Of a stretch of DNA of 23,073 nt, positions 1 through 8,615 are shown piece after piece. The first letter of the stretch is position 1. The number at the start of each line of letters is the position of its first letter. Under the pieces are notes generated by a model. The model did no database searches. It saw only the letters and a list, made by a program, of their open reading frames with translations, and was not told the DNA's origin. The DNA is taken from NCBI RefSeq assembly GCF_025766255.1, contig NW_026516917.1, positions 1 to 23,073 on the forward strand, in the 5' to 3' direction. Both the position numbers and the translations under genes were made by a program. The stretch comes from Zychaea mexicana. Taxonomy: Eukaryota > Mucoromycota > Mucoromycetes > Mucorales > Lichtheimiaceae.

Positions 1-88
1 CTTTTTTTCTTACGTTAAACGAGGACGCGAGTAACGAAATGACAACGTCGATTATGTTGCATTAGCTTTTGTTCAAGTAGCATCAGCC
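1..88 (+). repeat. End of upstream module preceding repeat array M1
   Basis: This is the last part of the noncoding module (called P here) that precedes each repeat array; its upstream part lies outside the window. It starts with a T-tract and runs through a TTACGTTAAACGAGGACGCG segment to the leader ending ATCAGCC just before an ATG at 89. The same segment recurs near 2121, 4371, 10583 and 12437, and in diverged form near 8527. No coding potential is visible. Confidence 0.7.
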
Positions 89-1299
89 ATGGCGGTGCGT
101 GTTTATTTCTTTTTATTTATCAGGTAAACTGGCAAAACAAAAAGGCAGCAATTCCCGCACGACGATATCTCACTATCCAGTACTCCAAATAACGAACCGC
201 TTAGTGTGCCAGAATCAGGACGAGCAGACGAACGTGCCGCTGGTGGTCTGGTGTCTCTACCATACCATGTCGACGAGCAACAGCCAGAAACGCTACACGT
301 GCACTTTATAGTGGATCATATATATATACACCAAAGTCAGCTAAAAAGGAGCGATTCGTGCACGGCCATATCTCACCATCGAGTACTCCAAATAACGAAC
401 AGTTTAGTGTGCCAGAATAAGGACGAGCAGACGAAGGCGACGATGTTGGTCTGGTGTCTCTACCATGTCATGTCGACGAGCAACAGCCAGAAACGGTACG
501 CGTGCATTTTATAGTGGATCATATATATATATACACCAAAGTCAGCCAAAAAAAGGAGCGATTCACGCACGACGATATCTCACTATCCAGTACTCCAAAT
601 AACGAGCCGCTTAGTTTGCCAGAATAAGGACGAGCAGACGAACGTGACGCTGGTGGTCTGGTGTCTCTACCATGTCATGTCGACGAGCAACAGCCAGAAA
701 CGGTACACGTGCATTTTATAGTGGATCATATACATATACACCAAAGTCAGCTAAAAAGGGGCGATTCGCGCACGGCCATATCTCGCCATCCAAAACTCCA
801 AAAAACGAACCGCTTAGTGTGCCAGAATCAGGACGAGCAGACGAACGTGCCGCTGGTGGTCTGGTGTCTCTACCATACCATGTCGACGAGCAACAGCCAG
901 GAACGCTACGCGTGCACTTTTATTGCGGATCATATACATATACAGCGAAGTCAGCCAAAAAGGAGCGATTCCCGCACGGCCATATCTCACCATCCAGTAC
1001 TCCAAATAACGAACCGTTTAGCATAGTAGAATAAGGACGCGCTGACGGACGTGACGATGCTGATCTGGTGTTTCTACCACGTCTTATCGACGAGCAACTG
1101 CGGTAAAAAGAGCGTGTGGATTATTATAGATCAAGAGCGGCCTGAAGCAAATGAGGATTACTACAAGGATCCAGGCCTGGCGATATCCCATTATCACATA
1201 GGTAAGGAAGAGAAGGATATCAAGGATATAATGACAGTAAAGCTATTCTTCGAGGGCTCTGTGGAAAGCAACGGCGATACGCAGGTAAGGAAGCAATAG
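89..1299 (+). repeat. Subtelomeric macro-unit M1: leader plus about four 205-bp repeats and terminal unit
   Basis: This is a tandem array whose units start near 205, 408, 615 and 818 (anchor TGTGCCAGAAT), so the spacing is 203-207 bp, followed by a diverged terminal unit from about 1022. Units share blocks encoding VVWCLYH, MSTSNSQ and AISHH in one frame. They differ by indels in A-runs (before GGAGCG) and in AT dinucleotide tracts, so no single frame stays open through the array. The leader ATG at 89 meets a stop within a few codons (a one-base T-tract difference from M2). The family may descend from a protein with a 68-residue repeat, but this copy looks like a pseudogene or noncoding satellite. 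I do not recognise it from any known family. Confidence 0.85.
1051..1299 (+). pseudogene. Open frame over the terminal unit of M1 (unrecognised, 82 aa)
   Basis: The terminal repeat unit has an open frame to a TAG at 1297-1299. Its start is homologous to the other units (WCFYH, STSNC, AISHYH match WCLYH, STSNS, AISHH), and it continues into a charged tail unlike them, ending VESNGDTQVRKQ. A near-identical frame ends macro-unit M3 at 6092. The matching frames in M4 (9545-9826) and M6 are broken by small indels and stops, and in M2 and M5 the region is strongly diverged. It could be the last exon of an ancestral subtelomeric gene; it has no recognisable domain, signal peptide or membrane segment. 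A CAG/GTAAGG splice-donor-like site lies near its end. Confidence 0.3.
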
Positions 1300-1552
1300 C
1301 ATTTTTTAAGTGTATAATATTAGCATGCTGTAATAAATTGGTATTTTGTGGAATGAGATTCTGTTGCCGTGTGAAATACAAAAACAGCTCGAGATGTTTT
1401 AAACTTGAAACTTGTTCGTAAATGTGCCGTCTGCGGTTCCGATGCATGTTCGTATGTGGAAATATGGTTAATGGAAGTTGCTAGTAGTATACTATGTTCT
1501 ATAAGCTTTGCTGCTGTAATTTGACTTTAAAGACGTTATAATAACGATGACC
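1300..1552 (+). repeat. 3-prime flank of M1, duplicated after M3
   Basis: No gene is seen. The stretch is near-identical to about 6093-6344 downstream of M3, apart from a 3-bp difference near a GTAGTATACTATG sequence. Together with the terminal unit it marks a duplicated block of roughly 450 bp (about 1090-1548 and 5882-6344). Confidence 0.75.
1332..1337 (+). promoter_or_regulatory. AATAAA polyadenylation-like signal after M1
   Basis: An AATAAA hexamer lies 33 bp after the terminal stop. Equivalent hexamers follow M2 (3641), M3 (6125), M4 (9859) and M5 (11707); M6 has lost it. Its fixed position after decaying arrays fits a relic transcript end, but the hexamer is common in AT-rich DNA. Confidence 0.3.
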
Positions 1553-2207
1553 CCTAGAATCATTTTCGGCGTGGCGACGAAGTCGCCACAGCGAAAATGA
1601 GTGACCCCGATGACCCCGACATTTCAATTCAAGTGGCGACGAATGACCCCGGACTGACCCCGGGATTTAGCCAATCAAATTACCAGAACGTGATGAGCAA
1701 GACAGCAAAATAGCAGGAGAACCAGCTCCTCTTTTTTTTACTTTTTTTTGTTCTTCTATAGTACAACACTCGCTTGCTGCCCGTTTTTTTAATATATATT
1801 AAAGCAAGGACGCTTACAAAAAAAAGGTATCTTATTCAAGGGATGTTCATTTGCTGGAAGAATCGTGGCTTTGTAATGGTCAATGGTCTACTGTCTTTTA
1901 TTACTAGCAATTGCTGAAACTATAGACATTTGACGAGTGCGGCAACGTACTCCAGCAGCGACAGCAGCACTACAGCAAGCCTTACAACAAACGGAAGCTA
2001 CGGCACGCCATAATAATAACGGTCAAAGTTAATTACAATCGCAAATGACTTGCATGCACTGCGGCACCACTACAACATCAAAGCAGCAAAACTTGCACGA
2101 GTCTATACAACACACGCCACTTTTTTCTTTACGTTAAACGAGGGCGCGTATAATGAAATGACAACGTCAAGTATGTTGCATTAGCTTTTGTTCAAGTAGC
2201 ATCAGCC
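1553..2207 (+). repeat. Upstream module P preceding M2
   Basis: The module holds, in order: a 41-nt fold-back (1560-1600); repeated TGACCCCG sites around a GTGGCGACGAA motif; a CCAAT box (AGCCAATCAAATT); a short GGAG/CTCC hairpin followed by a long T-run near 1725-1750; a CAAAAAAAAGGTAT stretch; CAG-rich sequence near 1950; and a T-tract and leader just before the ATG at 2208. The same order recurs before M3, M4, M5, M6 and the 195-bp array A1. It could be a promoter or 5-prime untranslated region shared by the family, which is an inference from position alone. The copy at 10020 is nearly identical. Confidence 0.7.
1560..1600. repeat. 41-nt fold-back hairpin with GAA loop
   Basis: Two 19-bp arms (1560-1578 and 1582-1600) pair around a GAA loop with two mismatches; the inner 8 bp (GTGGCGAC with GTCGCCAC) are perfect. 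A second copy lies at 10027-10067 with only one mismatch. The other P modules lack it. Confidence 0.85.
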
Positions 2208-2516
2208 ATGGCGGTACGTGTCTATTCTTTTTATTTATCAGGTAAACTGGCAAAACAAAAAGGCAGCAATTCCCGCACGACGATATCTCACTATCCAGTA
2301 CTCCAAATAACGAACCGCTTAGTGTGCCAGAATCAGGACGAGCTGACGAACGTGCCGCTTGTGGTTTGGTGTCTCTGCCATGTCATGTCGACGAGCAACA
2401 GCCAGAAACGCTACACGTGCACCTTTTATTGCGGATCATATATATACACACCAAAGTCAGCTAAAAAAGGAGCGATCACCGCACGACGATATCTCGCCAT
2501 CCAGTACTCCAAATAA
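2208..2516 (+). CDS. Possible 102-aa ORF from the conserved leader ATG of M2 (unrecognised)
   Basis: The ATG sits in CAGCCATGG, a good eukaryotic start context, directly after the conserved leader. The frame runs through the first 205-bp unit and stops in the second (TAA). The protein begins MAVRVYSFYLSGKLAKQKGS, contains VVWCLCHVMSTSNSQ, and has no recognisable domain. An identical ORF exists at 10673-10981. The equivalent start is ACG in M3 and M6 and CTG in M4, and the M1 frame stops early. The ORF may therefore be accidental, or may be spliced (see the mini-intron finding). Confidence 0.15.
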   Translation: MAVRVYSFYLSGKLAKQKGSNSRTTISHYPVLQITNRLVCQNQDELTNVPLVVWCLCHVMSTSNSQKRYTCTFYCGSYIYTPKSAKKGAITARRYLAIQYSK

Positions 2517-3615
2517 CGAACCGCTTAGTGTGCCAGAATAAGGACGAGCAGACGAACGTGACGCTGGTGGTCTGGTGTCTCTGCCATGTCATGTCGACGA
2601 ACAACAGTCAGAAACGCTACACGTACACTTATAGTGTATCCTATATATATACACCAAAGTCAGCTAAAAATAAGGAGCGATCACCGCACGACGATATCTC
2701 GCCATCCAGTACTCCAAATAACGAACCGCTTAATGTGCCAGAATAAGGACGAGCAGACGAACGTGACGCTGGTGGTCTGGTGTCTCTGCCATGTCGTATC
2801 GACGAGCAACAGCCAGGGACGCTACACGTGCACCTTTTATTGCGGATCATATATATACACACCAAAGTCAGCTAAAAAAGGAGCGATCACCGCACGACGA
2901 TATCTCGCCATCCAGTACTCCAAATAACGAACCGCTTAGTGTGCCAGAATAAGGACGAGCAGACGAACGTGACGCTGGTGGTCTGGTGTCTCTGCCATGT
3001 CGTATCGACGAGCAACAGCCAGGGACGCTACACGTGCACCTTTTATTGCGGATCATATATATACACACCAAAGTCAGCTAAAAAAGGAGCGATCACCGCA
3101 CGACGATATCTCGCCATCCAGTACTCCAAATAACGAACCGCTTAGTGTGCCAGAATCAGGACGAGCAGACGAACGTGCCGCTGGTTGTCTGGTGTCTCTA
3201 CCATGTCATGTCGACGAGCAACAGCCAGAAACGCTACACGTACACTTATAGTGTATCCTATATATATACACCAAAGTCAGCTAAAAATAAGGAGCGATAC
3301 CCGCACGACGATATCTCACCATCGAGTACTCCAAAGAAACGAACCGTTTACTGCAGTAGAATAAGGACGAGCTGACGGGCGTGACGATATTGGTCTGGTG
3401 TCTCTACCATGTCTTTACGACGAGCAACAGCGGTGAAAAGAACGTGCGGATTATATGTAAAAGGTGCTTCAAGCAAGTCATTAGTACGACAAGGATCCAG
3501 ACATAGCAATATCCCGTTGTTTTATAGATGCGGATGGGAAGCATATAATGGAGATAATCGTTTTTTCTGATAGCTCTGTGGTGGTGACGCTTATGTGCAG
3601 GTAAGGAAGTAATAG
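2208..3615 (+). repeat. Macro-unit M2: leader plus five 205-bp repeats and terminal unit
   Basis: Unit anchors lie near 2323, 2529, 2734, 2940 and 3146, spaced 205-206 bp, with a decayed terminal unit from about 3350. The array matches M5 (10673-11681) almost base for base but holds two extra units (411 bp). The terminal unit has lost the open frame seen in M1 and M3 yet keeps the GCAGGTAAGGAAG block at 3597. Internal frames are broken by variable A-runs. Likely a noncoding satellite or degenerate gene copy. Confidence 0.85.
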
Positions 3616-3856
3616 AGAGTGTATAGTATTAGCATGCTTTAATAAATTGGTATTTTATGAAATGAGATTCTGTTGTCGTGCATTGTGCAAAAGGTGCTCT
3701 ATACTCTTTAAGCTGAAAAATTCATTAATGGATGTGGCATCTGCGGTTATGATGCATGTTTGTATATTATATTCCAATCTGTGAAAGTTCCTGGAGCATA
3801 CCCCCGGTATATACAGCGTTGCTGCTGTAAATTGCCTTTGAAAGCTCAATAATAAC
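3616..3856 (+). repeat. 3-prime flank of M2
   Basis: No gene is seen. It is a diverged relative of the flank after M1 (shared AGCATGC, AATAAATTGGTATTTT and GATGCATGTT segments) and nearly identical to 11682-11922 after M5. A minus-strand open frame across it (3655-3966) repeats with the duplication and has no recognisable content. Confidence 0.65.
3641..3646 (+). promoter_or_regulatory. AATAAA polyadenylation-like signal after M2
   Basis: Hexamer 26 bp after the TAG that ends the terminal unit, matching the position seen after M1, M3, M4 and M5. Confidence 0.3.
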
Positions 3857-4456
3857 GAGTGACCCCGATGACCCCGAGATTTCAGTTCATGTGGCGACGG
3901 ACGACCCCGGCCTGACCCCGGGTTTTGGCCAATCAAATTACCAGAACATGATGAGCAAGACAGCAAAATAGCAGAAGAGCCAGCTCCACTTTATTTTATT
4001 TTTGCTCCATAACACACTCGTTTACTGCCGTCTTTATTCAAAACATATTGAAGCAAGTGCGCTTGCAAAAACAAGGTATTTAGTTCTGAGATGTCAAGTT
4101 GTTAAAAGAAAAGTGGCATTGTGATGGCGAATGATCTAATCTCTTTTACTACTAGTAATTGTGAAACTATAGCCATTTGACGAGGGCGGCAACCTACTCC
4201 AGCAGCAACAGCAGCACCACAGCAACAAGCCTTACAACAAACGGAAGCTACGGCACCCGATAATTCTAACGGTCAAACTTAATTACAATGGCGTTGACTT
4301 GCCTGCATCACAGCATGACTACAACATCAAGGTAGTAAAACTTGCACAAGTCTTTACAGCACAGATCACTTTTTTTCTTATGTTAAACGAGGACGCGAGT
4401 AACGAAATGACAACGTCGATTATGTTGCATTAGCTGTTGTTCAAGTAGCATCAGCC
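3857..4456 (+). repeat. Upstream module P preceding M3
   Basis: Same order as the other P modules: TGACCCCG sites with a GTGGCGACGGACGACC motif, the CCAAT box in TTGGCCAATCAAATT, a GAGCCAGCTC hairpin followed by T-rich sequence, a GCAAGTGCGCTTGC inverted repeat (arms GCAAG and CTTGC) followed by an A-run, CAG-rich sequence, and a terminal T-tract and leader. It lacks the 41-nt fold-back. Almost identical to 11923-12522. Confidence 0.7.
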
Positions 4457-6092
4457 ACGGCGGTGCGTGTTTATTTCTTTTTTTTTAATCAGGCAAATTG
4501 GCAGACAAAAGCACCAGCTATTCCCGCACGACGATATCTCACTATCAAGTACTCCAAATAACGAACCGCTTAGTGTGCCAGAATCAGGACGAGCTGACGA
4601 ACGTGCCGCTTGTGGTTTGGTGTCTCTGCCATGTCATGTCGACGAGCAACAGCCAGAAACGCTACACGTGCACCTTTTATTGCGGATCATATATATACAC
4701 ACCAAAGTCAGCTAAAAAAGGAGCGATCACCGCACGATGATATCTCACCATCGAGTACTCCAAAGAAACGAACCGTTTACTGCAGTAGAATAAGGACGAG
4801 CTGACGAACGTGCCGCTTGTGGTTTGGCGTCTCTACCATGTCTTTACGACGAGCAAAAGCTGGGAACGGTACGCGTGCATTTATAGTGGATCATATACAT
4901 ATACACCAAAGTCAGCCAAAAAAAGGAGCGATTCGTGCACGGCTATATCTCATCATCGAGTAATCCGAATAACGAACTGTTTAGTGCAGTAGAATAAGGA
5001 CGAGCAGACGAACGTGCCGCTGGTGGTCTGGTGTCTCTACCATACCATGTCGATGAGCAACAGCCAGGAACGCTACGCGTGCACTTTTATTGCGGATCAT
5101 ATACATATATAGCAAAGTCAGCCAAAAAGGAGCGATTCCCGCACGGCCATATCTCACCATCCAGTACTCCAAAAAACGAACCGCTTAGTGTGCCAGAATC
5201 AAGACGAGCAGACAAGCGTGCCGCTGGTGGTCTGGTGTCTCTACCATACCATGTCGACGAGCAACAGCCAGAAACGGTACGCGTGCATTTTATAGTGGAT
5301 CATATACATATACAGCAAAGTCAGCCAAAAAAAGGAGCGATTCACGCACGACGATATCTCACCATCCAGTACTCCAAATAACGAACCGCTTAGTGTGCCA
5401 GAATCAGGACGAGCAGACGAACGTGCCGCTGGTGGTCTGGTGTCTCTACCATGTCATGTCGACGAGCAACAACCAGAAACGGTACGCGTGTATTATACTG
5501 TGGATCATATATATATATATATATACACCAAAGTCAGCTAAAAATAGGAGCGATTTCGGCACGGCCATATCTCACCATCAAGTACTCCAAATAACGAACC
5601 GCTTAGTGTGCCAGAATCAGGACGAGCAGACAAACGTGCCGCTGGTGGTCTGGTGTCTCTACCATACCATGTCGACGAGCAACAGCCAGGAACGCTACGC
5701 GTGCACTTTTATTGCGGATCATATACATATACAGCAAAGTCAGCCAAAAAAAGGAGCGATTCACGCACGACGATATCTCACCATCCAGTACTCCAAAGAA
5801 ACGAACCGTTTACTGCAGTAGAATAAGGACGAGCAGACGAACGTGACGATATTGATTCTGGTGTCTCTATCATACCATGTCGACGAGCAACTGCGGTGAA
5901 AAGAGCGTGTGGATTATTATAGATCAAGAGCGGCCTGAAGCAAATGAGGATTACTACAAGGATCCAGGCCTGGCGATATCCCATTATCACATAGGTAAGG
6001 AAGAGAAGGATATCAAGGATATAATGACAGTAAAGCTATTCTTCGAGGGCTCTGTGGAAAGCAACGGCGATACGCAGGTAAGGAAGCAATAG
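4457..6092 (+). repeat. Macro-unit M3: leader plus about six 205-bp repeats and terminal unit
   Basis: The leader start codon is replaced by ACG (4457). Repeats run to about 5815 and include the longest multi-unit open frame in the family (5393-5821, two consecutive 68-residue units). AT dinucleotide tract length varies between units and is longest near 5505-5525. The unit around 4750-4990 differs from the matching unit of M6 while both flanks are nearly identical, as expected for a local gene-conversion patch. The terminal unit (open frame 5877-6092) is close to that of M1. Confidence 0.85.
5877..6092 (+). pseudogene. Open frame over the terminal unit of M3 (unrecognised, 71 aa)
   Basis: Nearly the same protein as the terminal unit of M1, with a short N-terminal stretch MSTSNCGEKSVWIIIDQERP and the same charged C-terminus ending VRKQ. 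The two intact copies sit in a duplicated block, so their agreement may reflect recent copying and not selection. No domain recognised. Confidence 0.3.
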
Positions 6093-6124
6093 CATTTTTT
6101 AAGTGTATAATATTAGCATGGTGT

Positions 6125-6130
6125 AATAAA
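6125..6130 (+). promoter_or_regulatory. AATAAA polyadenylation-like signal after M3
   Basis: Hexamer 33 bp after the terminal stop of M3, as after M1. Confidence 0.3.
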
Positions 6131-6365
6131 TTGGTATTTTGTGGAATGAGATTCTGTTGCCGTGTGAAATACAAAAACAGCTCGAGATGTTTTAAACTTG
6201 AAACTTGTTGGTAAATGTGCCGTCTGCGGTTCCGATGCATGTTCGTATGTGAAAATTTGGTTAATGGAAGTTGCTAGTAATAGTATACTATGTTCTATAA
6301 GCTTTGCTGCTGTAATTTGACTTTAAAGACGTTATAATAACGATGACCTTTAAGTTTGTATTCAA

Positions 6366-6835
6366 GTGGCGATGAATGACCCCGGGTTGACCCCGGAATC
6401 TGACCAATGAGCAACTGCAATGATTGGCGGCTGGATAAATAGTGCTCCCAGACCATCCGCTACATTTAATTGGTCGAATAGTCCGTAACGAACGGACAAT
6501 TTAGCAGCGATGACCCAAACGAACCCAAATGATGACAACGATGACAACGGAAATTTATTTCAAGTGGCGACCGATGACAACGGAATGACAACGGGATTTG
6601 GGCAATGTAATTGGTGGAAAATGGCGAATCTACTGGGGAACAGCAAAGGGCGCTCCACTTTTTTCTTTTTCTCTACCACAAAAAATACTTTACTGTACTC
6701 TTTTTCTTAATGTAAAAGCGAAGACGGTTTCAAAAAAAAGGTAACACATCTTATGACGACCTCGCTGAAGAACATTCTGGCATTGGGGAGGGCGGCCATG
6801 TTTTAATTAGTAGATGGAGCAGAATTGTGTTGACG
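6366..6835 (+). repeat. Upstream module P preceding the 195-bp array A1
   Basis: This copy carries GTGGCGATGAATGACCCCGG, then an inserted segment with TGGATAAATAGTG and the inverted repeat at 6481-6497, then TGACCC and TGACAAC tandem sites, a second GTGGCGACCGATGACAACGG motif, a CCAAT-like box (GGGCAATGTAATTGG), a GGCGCTCC segment and T-runs. It continues with a GGTAACAC stretch and a TGGCATTGGG segment matching the other modules. What follows is not a 205-bp array but the unrelated 195-bp array. Confidence 0.65.
6481..6497. repeat. Inverted repeat GTCCGT-AACGA-ACGGAC
   Basis: Perfect 6-bp arms with a 5-nt spacer, located between ATTTAATTGGTC and CAATTTAGCA. A second copy in the same context lies at 14413-14429 with 7-bp arms. 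It could be an operator-like dyad or a small hairpin; no known binding protein is assigned. Confidence 0.7.
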
Positions 6836-6944
6836 GATTTTGTTTCTATAGGAATTGGACTCGCTCCAACGATTACTGTTTGAATCTGGTGTAAATCTAC
6901 AAGGAAAAGAGGTAAAGGCTAGCCGTCTTTTTGCTCGTGAACGT
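6836..6944. other. Spacer without recognisable feature
   Basis: Sequence between the P module and the A1 leader. No repeat, gene or RNA structure is recognised. Confidence 0.5.
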
Positions 6945-7750
6945 TCTGTGCGGCCTTGTGCGTGTACTTTTGTTTCTTGTGTTAATGATTTCCTGTACAT
7001 TGTATAGCCACGATGGAGAATGGCGGTGCTATTTCATGTACAACAACAAAAATAACAGCAATAACCACACAAAGCGACGACGGTCTCACGATCTACTAAT
7101 TCAAATCGCATACAACGACAACCAGTCGAACGCGCAGCTTCTTCCGAACACGACGGTCGTAGTGGCATGTCTCTGCGATTGTTTTTGAAGGAGTGACAGC
7201 AGGAACAGTCGGTGGATATGCGATTGTATTACACCCTACTGGCAAAAATAAAAGTAACAATCACGAAGACGACGACGGTCTCACGAACCATGGATTCGAA
7301 TTGTACACAACGACCACCAATCGAACGAGCAGCGTCTTCCGAACACGACAATTGTTGTAGCATGTCTCTGCGATGGTTTTTAAAGGAGTGGCAGCAGGAA
7401 CAGTTGGTGGATATGCAATTGTATTACACTCTACTGGCAAAAATAAAAGTAACAACCGCGAAGACGACGACGGTCTCTCGATCCACTGATTCGAATTGTA
7501 CACAACGACCACCAATAGAACGAGCAGCGTCTGTCGAACACGACATTTGTTGTAGCATGTCTCTGCGATGGTTTTTGAAGGAGTAGGGACAGGAACAGGG
7601 ATGGATATGCGATTCTATTATACACCAGGCAACAAAAGAAATAAATTAGCACCCACCAAAAAGAACGGCGTTTTTTGCGATCCTCTACTGTTATTCTCTG
7701 TCTCTTTACTACTATCGTCATCCTCGTCATCATCAAATCACCACCACATT
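6945..7750 (+). repeat. 195-bp tandem array A1 with conserved leader
   Basis: A leader containing TTTCCTGTACATTGTATAGC and ATGGCGGTGCTATTTC is followed by about three and a half units. The GATATGC anchors lie at 7215, 7410 and 7604 (195 and 194 bp). Units carry CACGAAGACGACGACGG, CAACGACCACCAATCGAACG and TCTCTGCGATGG blocks. The family recurs as A2 at 16105-17115. The last unit (near 7580-7625) resembles the middle of A2 more than its own neighbours, suggesting exchange between arrays. The unit length is three times 65, which lets an ORF run through two units without being proof of coding. Confidence 0.85.
7212..7586 (+). CDS. ORF of two 65-aa repeats in array A1 (unrecognised, doubtful)
   Basis: A 124-residue frame starts MDMRLYYTLLAKIKV and repeats after 65 residues (DMQLYYTLLAKIKV), each repeat ending SMSLRWFLKE. 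It is rich in Thr, Ser and Arg, with no recognisable domain. The corresponding frame is not open across A2, and the frame ends in the third unit. The simplest explanation is that a 195-bp satellite happens to lack stops in this frame. Confidence 0.12.
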   Translation: MDMRLYYTLLAKIKVTITKTTTVSRTMDSNCTQRPPIERAASSEHDNCCSMSLRWFLKEWQQEQLVDMQLYYTLLAKIKVTTAKTTTVSRSTDSNCTQRPPIERAASVEHDICCSMSLRWFLKE

Positions 7751-7765
7751 ATCATCATCATGGGC
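7705..7765. repeat. Degenerate TCA/CAT trinucleotide tract
   Basis: An impure microsatellite of TCATC and CACCAC triplets (near 7718-7760) at the end of array A1. Confidence 0.6.
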
Positions 7766-7911
7766 ACCACACTGCCGCAAAAGTAAATTTGTCTTGTCAT
7801 CTGTTGCGTTATATCTACTTGAGCTGTGTTCAGCAGGAGTGCTCGGAGAAATGGTGCTTCCGGCGCCATTGGCGTTTTTATTGGGCAAAAACAGTGTGAT
7901 TTCCACAAACT
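7766..7911. other. Spacer between A1 and the 41-bp minisatellite
   Basis: No gene or repeat recognised. It contains a GC-rich CCGGCGCC core near 7860. Confidence 0.5.
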
Positions 7912-8615
7912 TTTTCAAGTGGCGATCGATGACAACGGAATGACAACGGGATTTTTGAAGTGGCGACCGATGACAACGGAATGACAACGGGATTTTTGAT
8001 GTGGCGACCGATGACAACGGAATGACAACGGGATTTTTAAAGTGGCGACCGATGACAACGGAATGACAACGGGATTCGGCCAATGTAATTGGTGGAAAGT
8101 GGTGAGCAAGACAGAAAAATAGCAGGGGAGCCAGCTCCACTTCTTTTATCATTTATTTTTTTTACTCTTCAGCACACTCGTTTACTGCCGCTTTTTATTC
8201 TATACATATTGAAGCAAGGGCGCTTGCAAAAAAAGGTATCTAGCTTAAGGGATGTTTATATGCTGGAAGAGCTGTGGCATTGGGATGGCGAATGGTTTAA
8301 TCTCTTTTACTAGTAGCAATTGCTGAAACTATTAGCCACTTGACGAGGACAGCAACGTACTCCAGTAGCAACAGCAGCACTACAGCAACAAACGTTACAA
8401 CAAACGGAAGTTACTGCATCTCACGACAACAGTCAAAGTTAATTACCATACGAACGACGTGCCACATTGAAGTATGACCACAGCACACAGACAGCAAAAC
8501 TTGCACCAGTCTATACAGTACAGGCCGCTTTTTTTGTATACGCTATACGAGCATGCGAATAAAGAAAGGACAACGTCGAATATATGCGATTAGCTTTCTT
8601 CAAGGAGCATCAGCC
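7912..8615 (+). repeat. Upstream module P preceding M4
   Basis: This copy begins with the 41-bp minisatellite (7915-8085), then a CCAAT box (GGCCAATGTAATTGG), a GGAGCCAGCTCC hairpin followed by a T-rich run near 8130-8165, a GCAAGGGCGCTTGC inverted repeat, A-run, CAG-rich stretch and T-tract leader ending CAGCC at 8615. It is more diverged than the other P modules. Confidence 0.7.
7915..8085 (+). repeat. 41-bp minisatellite, four copies
   Basis: GTGGCGA motifs lie at 7919, 7960, 8001 and 8042, a strict 41-bp period. Each unit reads GTGGCGACCGATGACAACGG followed by AATGACAACGGGATTTTT, with one T for C in the first unit and a few changes at the junctions. It is an expansion of a motif that other P modules carry once. 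Confidence 0.95.

Noticed and set aside
1725..1750. Bacterial-type intrinsic terminator (GGAG/CTCC stem plus T-run)
   Set aside because: The telomere shows the DNA is eukaryotic; the stem is only 5 bp and varies between copies. It is listed only as part of the P module.
3655..3966. 103-residue minus-strand frame, repeated identically at 11721-12032
   Set aside because: Identity follows from the large duplication; it spans array flank and P module without recognisable protein features.
7915..8085. CRISPR-like array
   Set aside because: The 41-bp units are directly contiguous with no variable spacers, and the context is a eukaryotic subtelomere.
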